From Blautia luti (GTDB lineage Bacteria; Bacillota; Clostridia; Lachnospirales; Lachnospiraceae): DNA of 64,000 nucleotides. The DNA lies in the NCBI RefSeq assembly GCF_033096465.1, contig NZ_AP028156.1:1260501-1324500 (forward strand). The letters run 5' to 3'. The position numbers were made by a program, and so were the translations under genes. Below, piece after piece: positions 62,875 to 64,000 of the stretch (position 1 is its first letter; each line of letters begins with the position of its first letter). Below the pieces are notes generated by a model that did no database searches, had not been told where the DNA came from, and saw only the letters and a list, made by a program, of their open reading frames with translations.

Positions 62875-64000
62875 ATGTGTGGGTTTGCTGGATTTTACGG
62901 GCAGGAAAAGGAAAAAGAAGAAATTTTGCAGAATATGCTCAGAACAATTGTGCATCGGGGGCCTGATAGTGAGGGAAAGTATCTGGACGAGGATATTGCG
63001 CTGGGATTTCGAAGACTGAGTATTGTGGATTTGAGTGAACATGGAAATCAGCCTATGTTTAATGAGAACAGAAGCCTGGTACTGGTATACAATGGTGAAA
63101 TTTATAATTATAGGGAACTGATGCCGGAACTGATTGCAGCAGGACACAGGTTTAAATCTCACACAGATTCGGAAGTGCTTCTTCATGGTTATGAAGAATG
63201 GGGAGAGAAACTGCCGGAGAAATTAAGAGGTATGTTTGCATTTATAATCTGGGACAGAAAAAAGAAACAGCTTTTTGGTGCAAGGGATATGTTTGGAATC
63301 AAACCTTTTTATTACAGTAAAATGGGGGACACTGTTCTTTTTGCATCTGAAATAAAAGCTATGCTGGAACACCCTGCGTTTCATAAGGAATTAAATGAAG
63401 AAGTTTTACGCCTATATCTTACTTTTCAGTTTGTGCCTACAGATGAAACTTTTTTTAAGAATGTATATTGTCTCCCACCTGCACATTATTTTATCTTTGA
63501 TGGGGAAAATGTCAGAAAAGTCTGCTATCATCCGTTTGATTTCTGCCCGGATGGGTCCGGAAGCCATCAGCATATGCTGGATAAAATGGAAAAAATACTG
63601 GAGGAATCTGTGCAGGCGCATCAGACAGGTGATGTGGAGATAGGTTCTTATTTATCCAGCGGTGTAGATTCCAGCTATCTGGCGGTAGAAGGTAAGGTAA
63701 AACATACCTATACTGTGGGATTTGAAGGAGAAGGAAGCTCAGAACTGGACGAAGCACACAGCTTTGCAGAAGAAGCAGAAATTCAGAACAGAGGAAAAAA
63801 GATTTCAGCAGAAGAATACTGGGGAGCATTGTCTGATATACAGTATTATATGGATGAACCGGTAGCAGATCCGTCAGTTGCAGGACTGTATTTTCTGAGC
63901 AGAGAAGCTGCCAGAGATGTAAAAGTTGTGTTTTCAGGAGAGGGCAGTGACGAGTTGTTCGGTGGGTATAATATTTACTGTGAGCCATTACAGTATACTG
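62875..64000 (+). CDS. asnB: asparagine synthase (glutamine-hydrolysing), 3' truncated by the window
   Basis: 375 complete codons are visible; the gene runs off the end. The N-terminal nucleophile-type glutaminase domain begins with Cys2 (MCGFAGFYG), then IVHRGPDSEGKY, RLSIVDLSEHGNQPMF and YNGEIYNYRELMPEL. The synthetase domain starts near residue 210 with the ATP-pyrophosphatase loop SYLSSGVDSSYLA, and FSGEGSDELFGGYN follows. TAGGAGGA precedes the ATG. The family includes enzymes for wall modification or specialised metabolites; AsnB is the simplest call. Confidence 0.92.
   Translation, partial: MCGFAGFYGQEKEKEEILQNMLRTIVHRGPDSEGKYLDEDIALGFRRLSIVDLSEHGNQPMFNENRSLVLVYNGEIYNYRELMPELIAAGHRFKSHTDSEVLLHGYEEWGEKLPEKLRGMFAFIIWDRKKKQLFGARDMFGIKPFYYSKMGDTVLFASEIKAMLEHPAFHKELNEEVLRLYLTFQFVPTDETFFKNVYCLPPAHYFIFDGENVRKVCYHPFDFCPDGSGSHQHMLDKMEKILEESVQAHQTGDVEIGSYLSSGVDSSYLAVEGKVKHTYTVGFEGEGSSELDEAHSFAEEAEIQNRGKKISAEEYWGALSDIQYYMDEPVADPSVAGLYFLSREAARDVKVVFSGEGSDELFGGYNIYCEPLQYT

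Overview
The window looks like a chromosomal segment of a gut Clostridia, family Lachnospiraceae. Blautia or a close relative is my best guess, made from protein style alone. Core genes have strong AGGAGG-type ribosome binding sites and classical sigma-A promoters, and the gene content is anaerobic: oxygen-independent cobalamin genes, selenium and molybdenum accessory genes, ECF vitamin transporters.

Layout. (1) 1-8.1 kb is an AT-rich accessory region. It mixes decayed genes (two peptide deformylase remnants, a Y-family polymerase with an internal deletion, a WYL regulator, a frameshifted NUDIX gene) with intact genes: a VOC protein, a YaiI/YqxD protein, a DUF4869-like protein with a P-loop ATPase partner, and an unrecognised 1115-residue protein. 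The large gene is bracketed by direct repeats of about 85 bp and is the best candidate here for something undescribed. (2) 8.5-11.3 kb is a folate operon, folE-HD-folP-folB/folK, with a structured leader. (3) 11.4-19.7 kb holds housekeeping genes: cupin, M18 aminopeptidase, Cof-type phosphatase, AEC transporter, tyrosine phosphatase, ilvN-ilvC and a PAS-type regulator. (4) 19.9-24.3 kb is a hydantoinase-yedF-XdhC group with a dicarboxylate-type symporter. (5) 24.4-33 kb holds an SH3 lipoprotein, luxS, a cyclophilin lipoprotein, a methyltransferase, the coenzyme A block coaBC-ECF-coaX, a pseudouridine synthase and a MATE exporter. (6) 33.0-44.9 kb is an anaerobic cobalamin operon, cbiD-F-G-H-(J-E-T)-A-B-cobD-P-C, all on the + strand. 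(7) 44.9-47.9 kb is a vitamin B6 block: a MocR regulator divergent from a pyridoxal kinase gene and an ECF transporter gene. (8) 48.6-55.2 kb is the tetrapyrrole operon hemA-precorrin-2 dehydrogenase-hemC-cobA/hemD-hemB-hemL. (9) 55.4-64 kb holds a lactonase-family protein, aroC, corA, a rhomboid-like protein, lysA, tRNA-Leu(CAA), a secreted GH5 glycosidase and a 3'-truncated asnB.

How the parts fit: the hem operon makes uroporphyrinogen III and carries it to sirohydrochlorin, the substrate of the cob operon. CobD and HemL are PLP enzymes, so the B6 salvage genes between the two operons are metabolically coherent. Precorrin-2 C20-methyltransferase, a cobaltochelatase, and the genes for nucleotide loop assembly and cobalt uptake are not in the window, nor is a cobalamin riboswitch upstream of cbiD. 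All gene names rest on recognising families by eye; no database search was run.
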